Assembly: GCF_020097155.1 (NCBI RefSeq)
Contig: NZ_CP083691.1
Coordinates: forward strand, 2,356,001-2,420,000
Source of the DNA: Micrococcus porci
GTDB taxonomy: Bacteria > Actinomycetota > Actinomycetes > Actinomycetales > Micrococcaceae
Reading direction: 5' to 3'
DNA length: 64,000 nucleotides
Shown piece after piece: positions 39,532-48,430 of this stretch (position 1 is its first letter; the number at the start of each line of letters is the position of its first letter). The notes beneath the pieces are model-generated. The model did not search any database. It was not told where the DNA came from and saw only the letters and a list, made by a program, of their open reading frames with translations. Both the position numbers and the translations under genes were made by a program.

Positions 39532-40419
39532 ATGAGCCCACTCACGAACACAGCCGACTCCGAGCCTCCCCACGCCGAGGGCCACGCCTCCGCGGAGCCG
39601 GCCCACCCCTGGCGCCGCTACGTGGCCGTCGGGGACTCCTTCACCGAGGGCATCGGCGATCCCGACCCCGAGCGCCCCGGCTACCACCGCGGCTGGGCCG
39701 ACCACCTCGCCGAGGAACTGGCGCGCCTGACCCCCGCCGGCGAGGAGTTCTCGTACGCCTCGCTGGCCGTCCGCGGCAAGCTGATGGACCAGATCCGCGC
39801 CGACCAGATCGACCCTGCGGTCGAGCTCGCCCCGGACCTCGTGAGCATCTGCGCCGGCGGCAACGACATCCTCCGCCGCGCCGACCCGGACGAGACCGCC
39901 CTGCACCTGGACGACGCCGTCGGCCGCCTGGCGGAGACCGGGGCCACCGTGCTGCTGTTCAACGTGCCGGACATCAAGGAGACGCCCGTGCTCGCGCGCA
40001 TCCGCGGCCGCGTGGCGATCTACAACGAGAACATCCGCACCGTCGCCGCCCGGCACCACGCCGTCGTCGCGGACATGTGGAGCCTGAAGGACCTCGCCCG
40101 CCCGGAGATGTGGGCCCCGGACCGCCTGCACTTCTCCCCCGTGGGCCACCACACGATCGCCGCGATGGCCCTGGACACCCTCGGCGTCGAGCACGAGCTC
40201 GAACCCCTCTCCCCCAAGCGCGCCGCCCCGCGGACGTGGCGCGAGGCCCGGGTCGACGACGCCCGCTGGGCCCGCACCCACCTGGTGCCGTGGGTCGGCC
40301 GCCGCCTGCGCGGCGTCTCCTCCGGGGACGGGATGCAGCCCAAGCGCCCGCTGCCCGCCCCGCTGTTCGGCGCGGACATGCCCCACGGCTCGGACTACAC
40401 CGAGCACGCCGCGGACTGA
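39532..40419 (+). CDS. SGNH/GDSL-family hydrolase, 295 residues
   Basis: Block I is [14 protein letters not shown] (nucleophile Ser), block [17 protein letters not shown] (G-x-N-D oxyanion residues), and block [17 protein letters not shown] (D-x-x-H pair). A C-terminal extension ([20 protein letters not shown], then [10 protein letters not shown]) is usual in the actinobacterial branch. No signal peptide is visible, so it is probably cytosolic, with an esterase or lipase role of unknown substrate. ATG 39523 would add three residues. Confidence 0.85.
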   Translation: MSPLTNTADSEPPHAEGHASAEPAHPWRRYVAVGDSFTEGIGDPDPERPGYHRGWADHLAEELARLTPAGEEFSYASLAVRGKLMDQIRADQIDPAVELAPDLVSICAGGNDILRRADPDETALHLDDAVGRLAETGATVLLFNVPDIKETPVLARIRGRVAIYNENIRTVAARHHAVVADMWSLKDLARPEMWAPDRLHFSPVGHHTIAAMALDTLGVEHELEPLSPKRAAPRTWREARVDDARWARTHLVPWVGRRLRGVSSGDGMQPKRPLPAPLFGADMPHGSDYTEHAAD

Positions 40420-40435
40420 GCCCCGCGCTCGGGGC

Positions 40436-41650
40436 TCAGAGCTCGAGCGTCCGCCGCAGCTCGTCGGCGATCTGCCCGTACTCGGTGAGGAAGCCGTCGT
40501 GGCCGATCGGCGAGTGGATGGTGTGCACCGGGACCTCGCCCGGCAGGAGGGACGCCAGGCGCTCGGACTCCGCGGGGAAGTACAGCCGGTCGGAGTCCAC
40601 CGCTGCGACGAACGCCCGCCCCGGGTAGGAGGCGAGGGCGGCCTCGACGCCGCCGCGGCCCCGGCCGACGTCGTGGCTCATCAGGGCCTCGGTGAGCGCC
40701 ACATAGGAGCCGGCGTCGAACCGGCCCACCAGCTTGGAGGCCTGGTGGTCCAGGTAGGACTCCACCTGGTAGCGGCCCACGCGCTCCCCCGACGCCGTGC
40801 CCAGCGGGTCCTCCGCGCCCTGCGGCTCCCGGCCGAACCGGTGCTGCAGCTCGGCGGCGGAGCGGTAGGTGGTGTGCGCGATCCGGCGGGCGATGCCCAG
40901 CCCCGTCACCGGGCCCGGGCCCGGGTGGTAGTCGCCGCCCCGCCACTCCGGGTCCAGCCGGATGGCGTGGGTCTGGGCCTGCGCCCACGCGATCTGCTCC
41001 GCCGAGGAGCTCGCCGTGGAGGCCAGCACCGCCACGCCGCGCACCAGGTCCGGGTGGGAGACGGCCCACTCGATGGCGCGCGCGCCGCCCATGGACCCGC
41101 CGATCACGGCCTGCAGCGCGGTGACGCCGAGCGCGTCGAGGAGGCGGCGCTCGGCCGCCACGGCGTCCCGGATGGTGACGAACGGAAACCGGCCGCCCCA
41201 GGGCGCACCGTCCGGGGCCGGTGAGGACGGCCCCGTGGAGCCGTCGCAGCCGCCGAGCATGTTGGGTGCGACGACGAACCAGCGGTCCGTGTCCACGGCC
41301 AGGCCCGGCCCGATCAGCTCCTCCCACCAGCCCGCGGACTCGTCGCGGCGGTGGGAGGCCACGTGGGAGTCGCCCGTGAGGGCGTGCAGGACGAGCACGG
41401 CGTTGGCGCCGTCCTCGGCGAGCGTGCCCCACGTCTCGAAGGCGAGCTCGACGCCCGGCAGGCGTCCGCCGGCCTCGAGCTCCAGCGGGCCCACGGAGAG
41501 CGTGCGGAACTCGCCGGCGGGGAGGCGGTCGGCCGGCCGCGCGTCGTGCGGGGCGGCGGAGCGGGCGGAGGGGGCGGCCTCGCCCTGCGGGCCTTGGTGC
41601 GGACGATGGGCGGCGTGGCCGGGCAGGATGCGGGGGTCGATGGCGGTCAT
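40436..41650 (-). CDS. metX: Homoserine O-acetyltransferase
   Basis: It activates homoserine with acetyl-CoA for methionine synthesis. Of 404 residues, the alpha/beta-hydrolase core shows [65 protein letters not shown] (nucleophile Ser in G-x-S-M-G), and the Asp and His in [16 protein letters not shown] and [13 protein letters not shown]. About 45 N-terminal residues are unstructured. It follows metY by five bases, so both share the upstream riboswitch. Confidence 0.93.
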   Translation of the reverse strand: MTAIDPRILPGHAAHRPHQGPQGEAAPSARSAAPHDARPADRLPAGEFRTLSVGPLELEAGGRLPGVELAFETWGTLAEDGANAVLVLHALTGDSHVASHRRDESAGWWEELIGPGLAVDTDRWFVVAPNMLGGCDGSTGPSSPAPDGAPWGGRFPFVTIRDAVAAERRLLDALGVTALQAVIGGSMGGARAIEWAVSHPDLVRGVAVLASTASSSAEQIAWAQAQTHAIRLDPEWRGGDYHPGPGPVTGLGIARRIAHTTYRSAAELQHRFGREPQGAEDPLGTASGERVGRYQVESYLDHQASKLVGRFDAGSYVALTEALMSHDVGRGRGGVEAALASYPGRAFVAAVDSDRLYFPAESERLASLLPGEVPVHTIHSPIGHDGFLTEYGQIADELRRTLEL

Positions 41651-41655
41651 GGCCC

Positions 41656-43014
41656 TCAGTCCTGCTCGGCGGCATCGGCGGCGTCGAGGGCGGCGGCCGC
41701 GGCCGCGAAGCCCTTGTCCAGGTCTGCGAGGATGTCCTCCACGTCCTCCAGGCCCAGGGAGAGCCGCACCAGCCCCGGTGTCACCCCGGCGGCGCGCTGC
41801 TCGTCCTCGGCCAGCTGGGCGTGCGTCGTCGACGCCGGGTGCACCACCAGCGAGCGGACGTCCCCGATGTTCGCCACGTGGTGGTGCAGCTCGAGGCCGT
41901 CCACGAAGGCGGCCCCCGCGGCGGCACCCCCCGCGATCTCGAAGGACACGAACGCGCCGGCGCCCCGGGGCAGCAGCTCCTGGGCGCGGGCGTGCCACGG
42001 GCTGGACTCGAGCCCGGGGTGGGACACGGACTCCACCTGGGGGTGGCCCTCCAGGTGGCGGGCCACGGCCAGCGCGCTGGCGACGGCCCGGTCCATGCGC
42101 AGGGACAGGGTCTCCAGGCCCAGGTTCACCAGGAACGCGTTGAACGGGGAGATGGCCGAGCCGTAGTCGCGCAGCAGCTGCACGCGGGCCTTGAGGACGA
42201 AGGCGAGGTTCGCTCCGAGGGGCGAGCCCACGCCCAGGTCCCGGGCGTAGACCAGGCCGTGGTAGGACTCGTCCGGCTCGTTGAACCCCGGGAACCGCTC
42301 CGGGTCCCGCGCGAAGTCGAACCGGCCGGAGTCCACGATCACGCCGGCCATCGCGGCCGCGTGCCCGCCGAGGTACTTCGTGGCGGAGTGGACCACGACG
42401 TCCGCCCCGTGCTCGAACGGCCGCAGCAGGTAGGGGGTCGTGAGGGTGTTGTCCACGATCAGGGGCACCCCGGCGTCGTGGGCCGCGGCGGCGACCCCGG
42501 CCACGTCCAGCACGTCCCCGCGCGGGTTCCCCAGGGCCTCCGCGAAGAAGGCCTTGGTCTCCGGGCGGGCCGCGGCGCGCCAGGCGTCCAGGTCGTCGGG
42601 GTCCTGCACGAAGGTGACCTCGACGCCGACGCGCGCCAGGGTGTGCTTGAACAGGTTCTGCGTGCCGCCGTAGAGGGAGGCGGAGGCGACGACGTGGTCA
42701 CCGGCGCCGGCCACGTTGAGGATCGCGAACGTGGTGGCCGACTGGCCCGAGGCCAGCAGGAGGGCGCCCACACCGCCCTCGAGGGCCGCGATCTTCTCCT
42801 CCACCGCCGACTGTGTGGGGTTGCCGATGCGCGTGTAGATGGGGCCGAGGTCCGCGAGCGCGAAGCGGTCCGCCGCGACCTGGGCGGACGGGAAGTCGTA
42901 CGAGGTGGTCTGGTAGATCGGCAGGGCCGTCGCCCCGAAGGCGTGCGGGGCGTCCGTGCCGGCGTGGATCTGCGTGGTGGAGAAGCCCCTGCGGGGGGTG
43001 GGCTGGGTGCTCAT
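41656..43014 (-). CDS. metY: O-acetylhomoserine sulfhydrylase
   Basis: PLP enzyme joining O-acetylhomoserine with sulfide to homocysteine. Of 452 residues: TTQIHAGTDAPHAFGATALP, IYQTTSYDF, PIYTRIGNPTQSAVEEKIAA, LLLASGQSATTFAIL, VIVDNTLTTPYLL, VVHSATKYLGGH with the PLP-binding Lys, and RLSLGLEDVEDILADL at the end. The length (about 30 longer than cystathionine enzymes, including the GFNEPDESYHG insert) marks the O-acetylhomoserine group. The long 5' leader carries a SAM-IV-type riboswitch. Confidence 0.93.
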   Translation of the reverse strand: MSTQPTPRRGFSTTQIHAGTDAPHAFGATALPIYQTTSYDFPSAQVAADRFALADLGPIYTRIGNPTQSAVEEKIAALEGGVGALLLASGQSATTFAILNVAGAGDHVVASASLYGGTQNLFKHTLARVGVEVTFVQDPDDLDAWRAAARPETKAFFAEALGNPRGDVLDVAGVAAAAHDAGVPLIVDNTLTTPYLLRPFEHGADVVVHSATKYLGGHAAAMAGVIVDSGRFDFARDPERFPGFNEPDESYHGLVYARDLGVGSPLGANLAFVLKARVQLLRDYGSAISPFNAFLVNLGLETLSLRMDRAVASALAVARHLEGHPQVESVSHPGLESSPWHARAQELLPRGAGAFVSFEIAGGAAAGAAFVDGLELHHHVANIGDVRSLVVHPASTTHAQLAEDEQRAAGVTPGLVRLSLGLEDVEDILADLDKGFAAAAAALDAADAAEQD

Positions 43015-43129
43015 GGCTGGTCCTCCTGGGGAGTCAGGGACCTTCCCGGAACCGGGCCGGGCGCACCAGGGGTGCACGCCGCCCCGGGACGCCAGGGACG
43101 GCCCGCGCTTGCCGGCGCCCGGGTGCGGG

Positions 43130-43217
43130 GCCGGCCTGGTCGTCACCCGGGGCACCCCACCGCGGAGGAGGGTTGCCGGTCAGCTCGCCGGGGCCTTGCG
43201 CTGACTCTCGTGACCGT
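43130..43217 (-). ncRNA. SAM-IV-type riboswitch in the metY leader
   Basis: On the minus strand the leader reads GGTCACGAGAGTCAGC, then GCCCCGGCGAGCTGACCGGC, AACCCTCC, CGCGGTGGGGTGCCCCGGG and TGACGACC. This is the SAM-IV architecture: a P1 closing GGTC/GACC, the P2 stem GTCAGC/GCTGAC, the conserved CGGCAACCCTCC core, and a downstream CCGGGTGACGACC element. SAM-IV switches are known from Actinomycetales and turn off methionine genes when S-adenosylmethionine is plentiful. The boundaries are approximate, as the expression platform down to the metY start (115 bases, GC-rich) is unresolved. Confidence 0.85.
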
Positions 43218-43224
43218 GGGCCTC

Positions 43225-43230
43225 AGTGTA
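43225..43230 (-). promoter_or_regulatory. Likely -10 element of metY
   Basis: The minus strand reads GTCGCTACACTGAGG, with TACACT as a good -10 just upstream of the riboswitch. A TGTGAC lies 23 bases further upstream, too distant to be an ordinary -35, so only the -10 is offered. Confidence 0.4.
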
Positions 43231-43381
43231 GCGACACCGTCCTCCCCGATTTCGTCACACAGGTCACGCGCGGATACGCTTCCGGCACGGGGGCACCCGG
43301 CGCGTCAAGGGCCGGCCGTTCCTCGCAGCACGCACCCAGGTCAACCCCTCGGCCCGCCGGGGGAACGGAAGGATCCGCGCC

Positions 43382-44032
43382 GTGAACACCTGTCGCATGG
43401 ACCACGTGTCCTACGCCGCCGGCCCGGAGGGCCTGGACGCCACCGTCGCCCGCATCGCCGAGCGGCTCGGCGTGGAGCGCGTCAAGGGCGGGATCCACCC
43501 GCGCTTCGGCACGCAGAACGCCCTGTTCCCCATGACCGGCAACCAGTACCTCGAGGTCGTCGAGGCCCTGGACCATCCCGCGTCCCTCAGCGCCCCGTTC
43601 GGCCAGCTGGTCCGCACGCGGTCCGAGCAGGGCGGCGGCTGGATGAGCTGGGCCGTGACCACGAACGACATCGGCCGCTTCGAGCGCCGCCTCGGCCGCG
43701 AGGCCGTCCCCGGCAACCGCCGCTTCCCGGACGGCCGCGAGCTCTCCTGGCGCCAGATCGGCGTCAAGGGCACCCTCGCCGACCCGCAGCTGCCGTTCAT
43801 CCTGCGCTGGGCCGACGGCCAGGAGGACATGCACCCCTCGCAGGCCGCCCCGGCCCAGGCCTCGATCGCCCGGCTCTCGATCGCCGGCTCCCCGGACCGC
43901 CTGCGCGAGTGGCTGGGCGGCACGGAGGACGACGAGGTCGCCGACGTGTCCGTGGACTACGTGGCCCCCTCCGGCACCCCGGGCATCGTCTCCGTGACCT
44001 TCTCGACCCCGAAGGGCGAGGTCACGCTCTGA
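43382..44032 (+). CDS. VOC (glyoxalase-like) family protein, 216 residues
   Basis: The fold has two beta-alpha-beta-beta-beta modules: CRMDHVSYAAGPEGLDATVA, ERLGVERVKGGIHPRFGTQN, ALFPMTGNQYLEVVEALDHP, then SIARLSIAGSPDRLREWLGG and PSGTPGIVSVTFSTPKGEVT. This is the glyoxalase_3-like branch whose members are uncharacterised. His and Glu in MDHVSY and YLEVVE could form a metal site. GTG 43382 is preceded by AAGGA, and ATG 43397 is an alternative. Confidence 0.8.
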   Translation: MNTCRMDHVSYAAGPEGLDATVARIAERLGVERVKGGIHPRFGTQNALFPMTGNQYLEVVEALDHPASLSAPFGQLVRTRSEQGGGWMSWAVTTNDIGRFERRLGREAVPGNRRFPDGRELSWRQIGVKGTLADPQLPFILRWADGQEDMHPSQAAPAQASIARLSIAGSPDRLREWLGGTEDDEVADVSVDYVAPSGTPGIVSVTFSTPKGEVTL

Positions 44033-44047
44033 CGTGCCGCCCGGCGC

Positions 44048-44923
44048 TCAGCCCAGCAGCCCCGCCCGCGCCAGCAGCGGGTAGCCCACGAACCCCACGG
44101 CATCGAGCAGGAAGTGCGCCAGCACCAGCGGCATGACGCGGCGCACCCGCAGGAACACCAGCACGAACACCGCCCCCATGAGTGCGTTGCCGATCCCCGG
44201 CCCCACACCCTGATACAGGTGGTACGCCCCGCGCAGCAGCGCGAGGGAGAGCACCACGGGCCAGGTGCGCAGCGGCAGGAACAGCCCCTCCGTGCCGGCC
44301 CATGACGACGACGCGCCCAGCCCCGCCTCGCGCAGGCGCTGGAGGTAGCCGAGCCGGTCGATCAGCCACGCCCCCACGATCACCTCCTCGAGCAGCGCGT
44401 GCCGTGCGGCCGAGAGGAGCAGGACGGGGACCTGGTACCAGCTCTCGTCCATCGCGTTGGCGACGATCGCCGTCGTGATCCCCAGGGCTCGGCCGGCGGC
44501 GTAGACGCCGAGGGTGCCGACGCCGATCACGGTGAACAGCCCCAGGCCCCACGCGAGGTCGCGGCCGGGGCGGCGCAGGTCCAGGCCGAGCACGCGGAAC
44601 GGGTGACGCCCGCGCAGCCACAGCAGGTGCAGCACCAGCAGCACGGGCACGAGCGAGAACGCGATGCCGAGCAGCTGGTAGGTCAGGTCGAACGCCCAGC
44701 GGTCGGCCACGGTCGGGTTGAGGACCGTGGTCTGGTCCCCGAGCGGGGCCCGGGTGGCCTGGTCGATGAGCTGGACGACCGCGTAGACCGCCGACCGGCC
44801 GAGGCTCAGCCCCAGCACGATCGCGATCTCCCAGCGCACCGTCCGGGCCGAGGGGGCGGGCAGGGCGGGGGCGCCGGGGCCGCGGCGCCCCGCGGCGTGC
44901 TCCGGGCGGGCGGTGGCGGTCAT
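44048..44923 (-). CDS. CPBP-family intramembrane metalloprotease, 291 residues
   Basis: About eight transmembrane helices. The CPBP (formerly Abi) motifs are present: HALLEEVIVGAWLIDRLGYL (E-E-x-x-x-x), RGAYHLYQGVGPGIGNALMG (His), and LVLAHFLLDAVGF (His-x-x-x-D/N). Such proteins cleave or process membrane-associated peptides and isoprenylated substrates. A proline/alanine-rich N-terminus precedes helix 1. The gene is divergent from the kinase-like gene. The R in EEVIVGAWLI is usually F/I-R-G, a mild deviation. Confidence 0.8.
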   Translation of the reverse strand: MTATARPEHAAGRRGPGAPALPAPSARTVRWEIAIVLGLSLGRSAVYAVVQLIDQATRAPLGDQTTVLNPTVADRWAFDLTYQLLGIAFSLVPVLLVLHLLWLRGRHPFRVLGLDLRRPGRDLAWGLGLFTVIGVGTLGVYAAGRALGITTAIVANAMDESWYQVPVLLLSAARHALLEEVIVGAWLIDRLGYLQRLREAGLGASSSWAGTEGLFLPLRTWPVVLSLALLRGAYHLYQGVGPGIGNALMGAVFVLVFLRVRRVMPLVLAHFLLDAVGFVGYPLLARAGLLG

Positions 44924-44965
44924 GCGCGTCAGTGTAGGACCCGAGGCTCTGCCTACCCTGGTGCC

Positions 44966-46093
44966 ATGGCCTCCGATCCCGCGCGCTCCGAACTGGACCT
45001 CGTCGCGGCCGCGCTGCAGCGGCTGCGCCCCGGGCTCGACGACGGGGTGGCCGCCCGCCTGCGCGGGGCCGACTGGTCCGCCGGGCGGGTCGAGGAGGGC
45101 GGTCAGTTCCACCGGGTGCTCGTGCTGGAGGACGTCGGGGTGCTGCGGATGACGCGCGTCCACGAGGCCGGCGCGGCGCCCGCGGCGCGGTGGACGCCGG
45201 AGCGGGATCCCGCCGTGCACCTGCCCCGCCGCCTCGCCCTGCTCGACGGCCTCGCGGCGGTGCTCGCCGAGGCCGGGGTCCGGTGGTCCCTGCCGACGGC
45301 CCTCTCGGCGGTCGTGGAGGACGGCCCCGGCGCCGCCGTGCTCCAGCGCTACGTGCCCGGCTTCCCGCACCCGCCCCACGAGGGCGATCCCGCCGTCCTG
45401 CGCGGCGTCCTCGCTGACCTCGCCGCGGTGGATGTGGCCGACCCGCGCGTGGCCCCGCACCTGGGACGCCCCTTCACCTTCCGCGGGCCGTGGACGCCCG
45501 AGCGCGCCGCGCACGTGGCCGGGCTGCCCGCGCGGCTGGCCCCCCGCCTGGGGGCCTGGCCCGGCGACGCCCTGGGGCATGCGGGCGACGAGACCGCGGC
45601 GGGCGAGGCCGCCGTCCGGCTGCGCGCGGACGCGTGGGGGGAGTCGGTGACCGCGCTGACCGGCGTCGTCTCGGCGTGGACGCGGGAGCCGCCCGTGCCA
45701 CCGGCCCTCGTGCACGGAGACCTCGCCGGGCACAACATGCGCTGGCGGGTTGTTCCGGCCGCCGCCACCCCGGATGCCGAGGTCCCGGACGCCCCGGTCC
45801 GCTGGGAGCTGGCGGGCGTGCTCGACTGGGACCTGGCCTGCGCGTGGGACCCGGCGCTCAACGTGGCCTACCTCGGCCTGTGGCACGGGGAGGACCTCGT
45901 CGAGGCGATCGCCGCCGACCCCGCCGAGGCTCGCCGCGCCCGCGTGTGGCTCGGGGCGATGGCTCTGGAGACCCTCGACGACGCCGGGGCGCGGGACGTC
46001 CTCGTCGGCGGGCTGGCGGAGTCGAGCTGGCGGCGGCTGCTCCGCAAGACCCTGCCCCGCGTGGGGCGCGCCCTCGCGGCCGCGGCCGCGTGA
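44966..46093 (+). CDS. Aminoglycoside-phosphotransferase-like (APH family) kinase, 375 residues
   Basis: The kinase-like fold has the Brenner motif ALVHGDLAGHNMRW (H-G-D-x-x-x-x-N) and the metal-binding DWD in ELAGVLDWDLACAWDP, then a C-terminal helix bundle. The N-lobe (GGQFHRVLVLEDVGVLRM) is shorter than in resistance enzymes. Relatives include housekeeping kinases of amino acids, sugars and macrolides, so resistance should not be assumed. Starts ATG 44966. Confidence 0.8.
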   Translation: MASDPARSELDLVAAALQRLRPGLDDGVAARLRGADWSAGRVEEGGQFHRVLVLEDVGVLRMTRVHEAGAAPAARWTPERDPAVHLPRRLALLDGLAAVLAEAGVRWSLPTALSAVVEDGPGAAVLQRYVPGFPHPPHEGDPAVLRGVLADLAAVDVADPRVAPHLGRPFTFRGPWTPERAAHVAGLPARLAPRLGAWPGDALGHAGDETAAGEAAVRLRADAWGESVTALTGVVSAWTREPPVPPALVHGDLAGHNMRWRVVPAAATPDAEVPDAPVRWELAGVLDWDLACAWDPALNVAYLGLWHGEDLVEAIAADPAEARRARVWLGAMALETLDDAGARDVLVGGLAESSWRRLLRKTLPRVGRALAAAAA

Positions 46094-46118
46094 GCGGGGC
46101 GGCCGCGAGGGCGGCGGG

Positions 46119-46797
46119 TCAGGCGCAGGCGTTGTAGGTCAGCGAGAGGTTCGAGATGAAGATCTTCTGATCGCCGTCGACGGAGGCGTAGGACGCCGCC
46201 GTCTGGTTCCAGTAGTGGATCTGGAATGACGTGACCTGGCTCGTGAAGCGCACGGTGACGTTGCCGTTCGTCGCCGAGTTGTTGACGGGGTTGTCAGTGG
46301 TCCATGGGCGCCACGGGTCCGCAACGGTGCCCACACCCTGCAGGCCGGACGAGCTCGAGTCGGCCTTCGAGGAGGTGAAGGCCGCGGCACTGGTCACGGC
46401 GACGGCATCCGCGAAGTCATTCCGGGTCGAGTCGATGTCGGTGATGGAGAACGCCAGGCTCGTGACCGGACGATCGAAGGTGAACGTGGTGACGGTCTTG
46501 TTCGCGTCCACGCGGGAGTCCGACGTGGCACTGTTGCTCAGCGGGGACTGATGCAGGGACAGCGGATTGGCGGCGCCGCCGATGATGCCGGACTGGACGG
46601 CCAGATTCGTGTTCTCCGTCCCGAACTGGCTGCCGAACCGGATGTGGGACCCCTGGAAGGTGTTCTTGACCGTCAGCGTCAGCGGGCGCATCGGCCACGG
46701 CGGGGGCGGTCCAGGCCAGCCCCTGGACCACGCGGCGGCGGTCGAGGGCGGGGACGGCGTCGGTGTTCCGGGCAGGGGTCATCGGGGACCCGCTCAT
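46119..46797 (-). pseudogene. Secreted protein gene broken by a frameshift after the signal peptide
   Basis: Frame 1 (start 46797 or 46782) gives MSGSPMTPARNTDAVPALDR, then RRRVVQGLAWTAPAVA, a Tat-like twin-arginine signal. Frame 2, shifted by one base from about 46690, gives LTLTVKNTFQGSHIRFGSQF, GTENTNLAVQSG, then beta-rich repeats (SDSRVDANKTVTTFTFDRPV) and the end ISNLSLTYNACA. The second frame has no signal and no ribosome site of its own. Together they match the architecture of Micrococcaceae secreted Tat proteins with a mature beta-sandwich, so an indel near 46690 has broken the gene. A sequencing error is the other possibility. Confidence 0.7.
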
Positions 46798-46881
46798 GTG
46801 CGGTCCCTCGGTGGCACGTGAGCCGCACCCCCGGTGGGGTTCTCCATCTCTCCGTTTGCCGTTTCAATTATAAGGGCGCAA

Positions 46882-46913
46882 ACCGCCCGGCCCGCGCGCG
46901 AAGGCCGGGCGGT
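46882..46913 (-). terminator. Hairpin terminator after gatB
   Basis: Perfect 11-base arms ACCGCCCGGCC (46882-46892) and GGCCGGGCGGT (46903-46913) lie 15 bases beyond the gatB stop on the minus strand, followed by TTGCGCC. The adjacent CAATTATAAGG (46865-46875, plus strand) is AT-rich and could instead be part of the promoter of the secreted-protein gene on the minus strand. Confidence 0.7.
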
Positions 46914-46927
46914 CAGGGTGATTCGCC

Positions 46928-48430
46928 TCATGCCACGCCGAGGCGCTCCAGCACGATCTCGCGGACGCGGCCGGCGTCGGCCTGGCCGCGGGTGGCCTTC
47001 ATCACCGGGCCGATCAGGGCGCCGACGGCCTGCATCTTGCCGCCCTTGATCTTCTCGGCCACGTCCGGGTTCGCGGCGATCGCCGCGTCCACGGCCTCGG
47101 TGAGCGCACCGTCGTCGGAGACCACGGCCAGGCCCTGGGCCGCCACGATCTGCTTCGGCGCACCCTCGCCGTCGGCGACCAGGCCGAGGACCTGCTTGGC
47201 GATCTTGTCGTTGATCGTCTTCGCGGCGATCAGCTCCTCGATCTCCACGACGTGCGCCGGGGTGACGCCGAGCTCGGCGGCCTCCACCTCGCGCAGGTTG
47301 GCCAGGCGGGCGATCTCGCCCATCCACCACTTGCGGGCCGCGGCCGGAGAGGCGCCGGCCTCCACGGTCTGCGCGATCTGGTCCGCCACGCCCGCGTTGA
47401 CGACGTCGCGGAACTCCTCGTCGGAGAAGCCCCACTCGCCCTTGAGGCGCTTGTTGCGCACGGCCGGCAGCTCCGGCATCCCGGCCCGCACGCGCTCGAT
47501 CCAGGCCTCGTCCACGACGACCGGCAGCAGGTCCGGCTCGGGGAAGTAGCGGTAGTCGTCGGCGTCGGACTTCGGACGGCCGGACGTGGTGGTCCGGGTG
47601 TCCTCGTGCCAGTGGCGGGTCTCCTGCGTGATGGTCCCGCCGGCGGCCAGGATCGCCGCCTGACGCTGGATCTCGTGGGTCACGGCGTGCTGGACGGCGC
47701 GCGTGGAGCCCACGTTCTTGGTCTCCGTGCGGGTGCCGAACGCCGAAGCGCCCTTCTCCATGAGGGAGACGTTGGCGTCGCAGCGCACGTTGCCGTGCTC
47801 CATGCGGGCGTCGGAGATGCCGATCGCCTTGACGATGTCCCGCAGCGCGGTCACGTAGGCGCGCGCGATCTCCGGGGCGCGGTCGCCGGCGCCCACGATG
47901 GGCCGGGTGACGATCTCGATCAGCGGCACGCCGGCGCGGTTGTAGTCCACCAGCGACGCCGAGGCGCCCTGGATGCGGCCGGAGCCGCCCTGGTGGGTGA
48001 GCTTGCCGGCGTCGTCCTCGAGGTGGGCGCGCTCGATCTCCACGCGGAACACGGTGCCGTCCTCGAGCTCCACGTCCAGGTGGCCGTCGAACACGATGGG
48101 CTCGTCGTACTGGGACGTCTGGAAGTTCTTGGGCGTGTCCGGGTAGAAGTAGTTCTTCCGCGCGAACCGGCAGGACGGGGCGATCTGCGCGTCCAGGGCC
48201 AGGCCCAGCGCGATCGCGGACTCCACGGCCTCGCGGTTCAGGACCGGCAGGGTGCCGGGCAGGCCCAGGTCCAGCGGGGTGACGTTGGTGTTGGGTTCGT
48301 CGCCGAACGCGTTGGCGCCGGTGGAGAAGATCTTGGACTTCGTGTTCAGCTCCACGTGCACCTCGAACCCGAGCACGGGGTCGAAGCGGTCCATGGCCTC
48401 CTGGAAGTCCATCAGCTCTGCGGTGCTCAC
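46928..48430 (-). CDS. gatB: Aspartyl/glutamyl-tRNA(Asn/Gln) amidotransferase subunit B
   Basis: Kinase-like and tRNA-binding subunit of GatCAB, which converts misacylated Glu-tRNA(Gln) or Asp-tRNA(Asn). Of 500 residues: [89 protein letters not shown], then the GatB tail domain with [11 protein letters not shown] and [16 protein letters not shown]. It begins with GTG overlapping the gatA stop (GTGA). Confidence 0.95.
   Translation of the reverse strand: MSTAELMDFQEAMDRFDPVLGFEVHVELNTKSKIFSTGANAFGDEPNTNVTPLDLGLPGTLPVLNREAVESAIALGLALDAQIAPSCRFARKNYFYPDTPKNFQTSQYDEPIVFDGHLDVELEDGTVFRVEIERAHLEDDAGKLTHQGGSGRIQGASASLVDYNRAGVPLIEIVTRPIVGAGDRAPEIARAYVTALRDIVKAIGISDARMEHGNVRCDANVSLMEKGASAFGTRTETKNVGSTRAVQHAVTHEIQRQAAILAAGGTITQETRHWHEDTRTTTSGRPKSDADDYRYFPEPDLLPVVVDEAWIERVRAGMPELPAVRNKRLKGEWGFSDEEFRDVVNAGVADQIAQTVEAGASPAAARKWWMGEIARLANLREVEAAELGVTPAHVVEIEELIAAKTINDKIAKQVLGLVADGEGAPKQIVAAQGLAVVSDDGALTEAVDAAIAANPDVAEKIKGGKMQAVGALIGPVMKATRGQADAGRVREIVLERLGVA

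Noticed and set aside
44048..44923. Phage-defense gene because the family was once called Abi
   Set aside because: The CPBP family name is historical. The motifs are those of intramembrane proteases, and the gene lies among housekeeping genes.
44966..46093. Aminoglycoside resistance gene
   Set aside because: Only the general APH fold motifs (HGDxxxxN, DWD) are present. The gene is in core chromosome and the family includes many housekeeping kinases.
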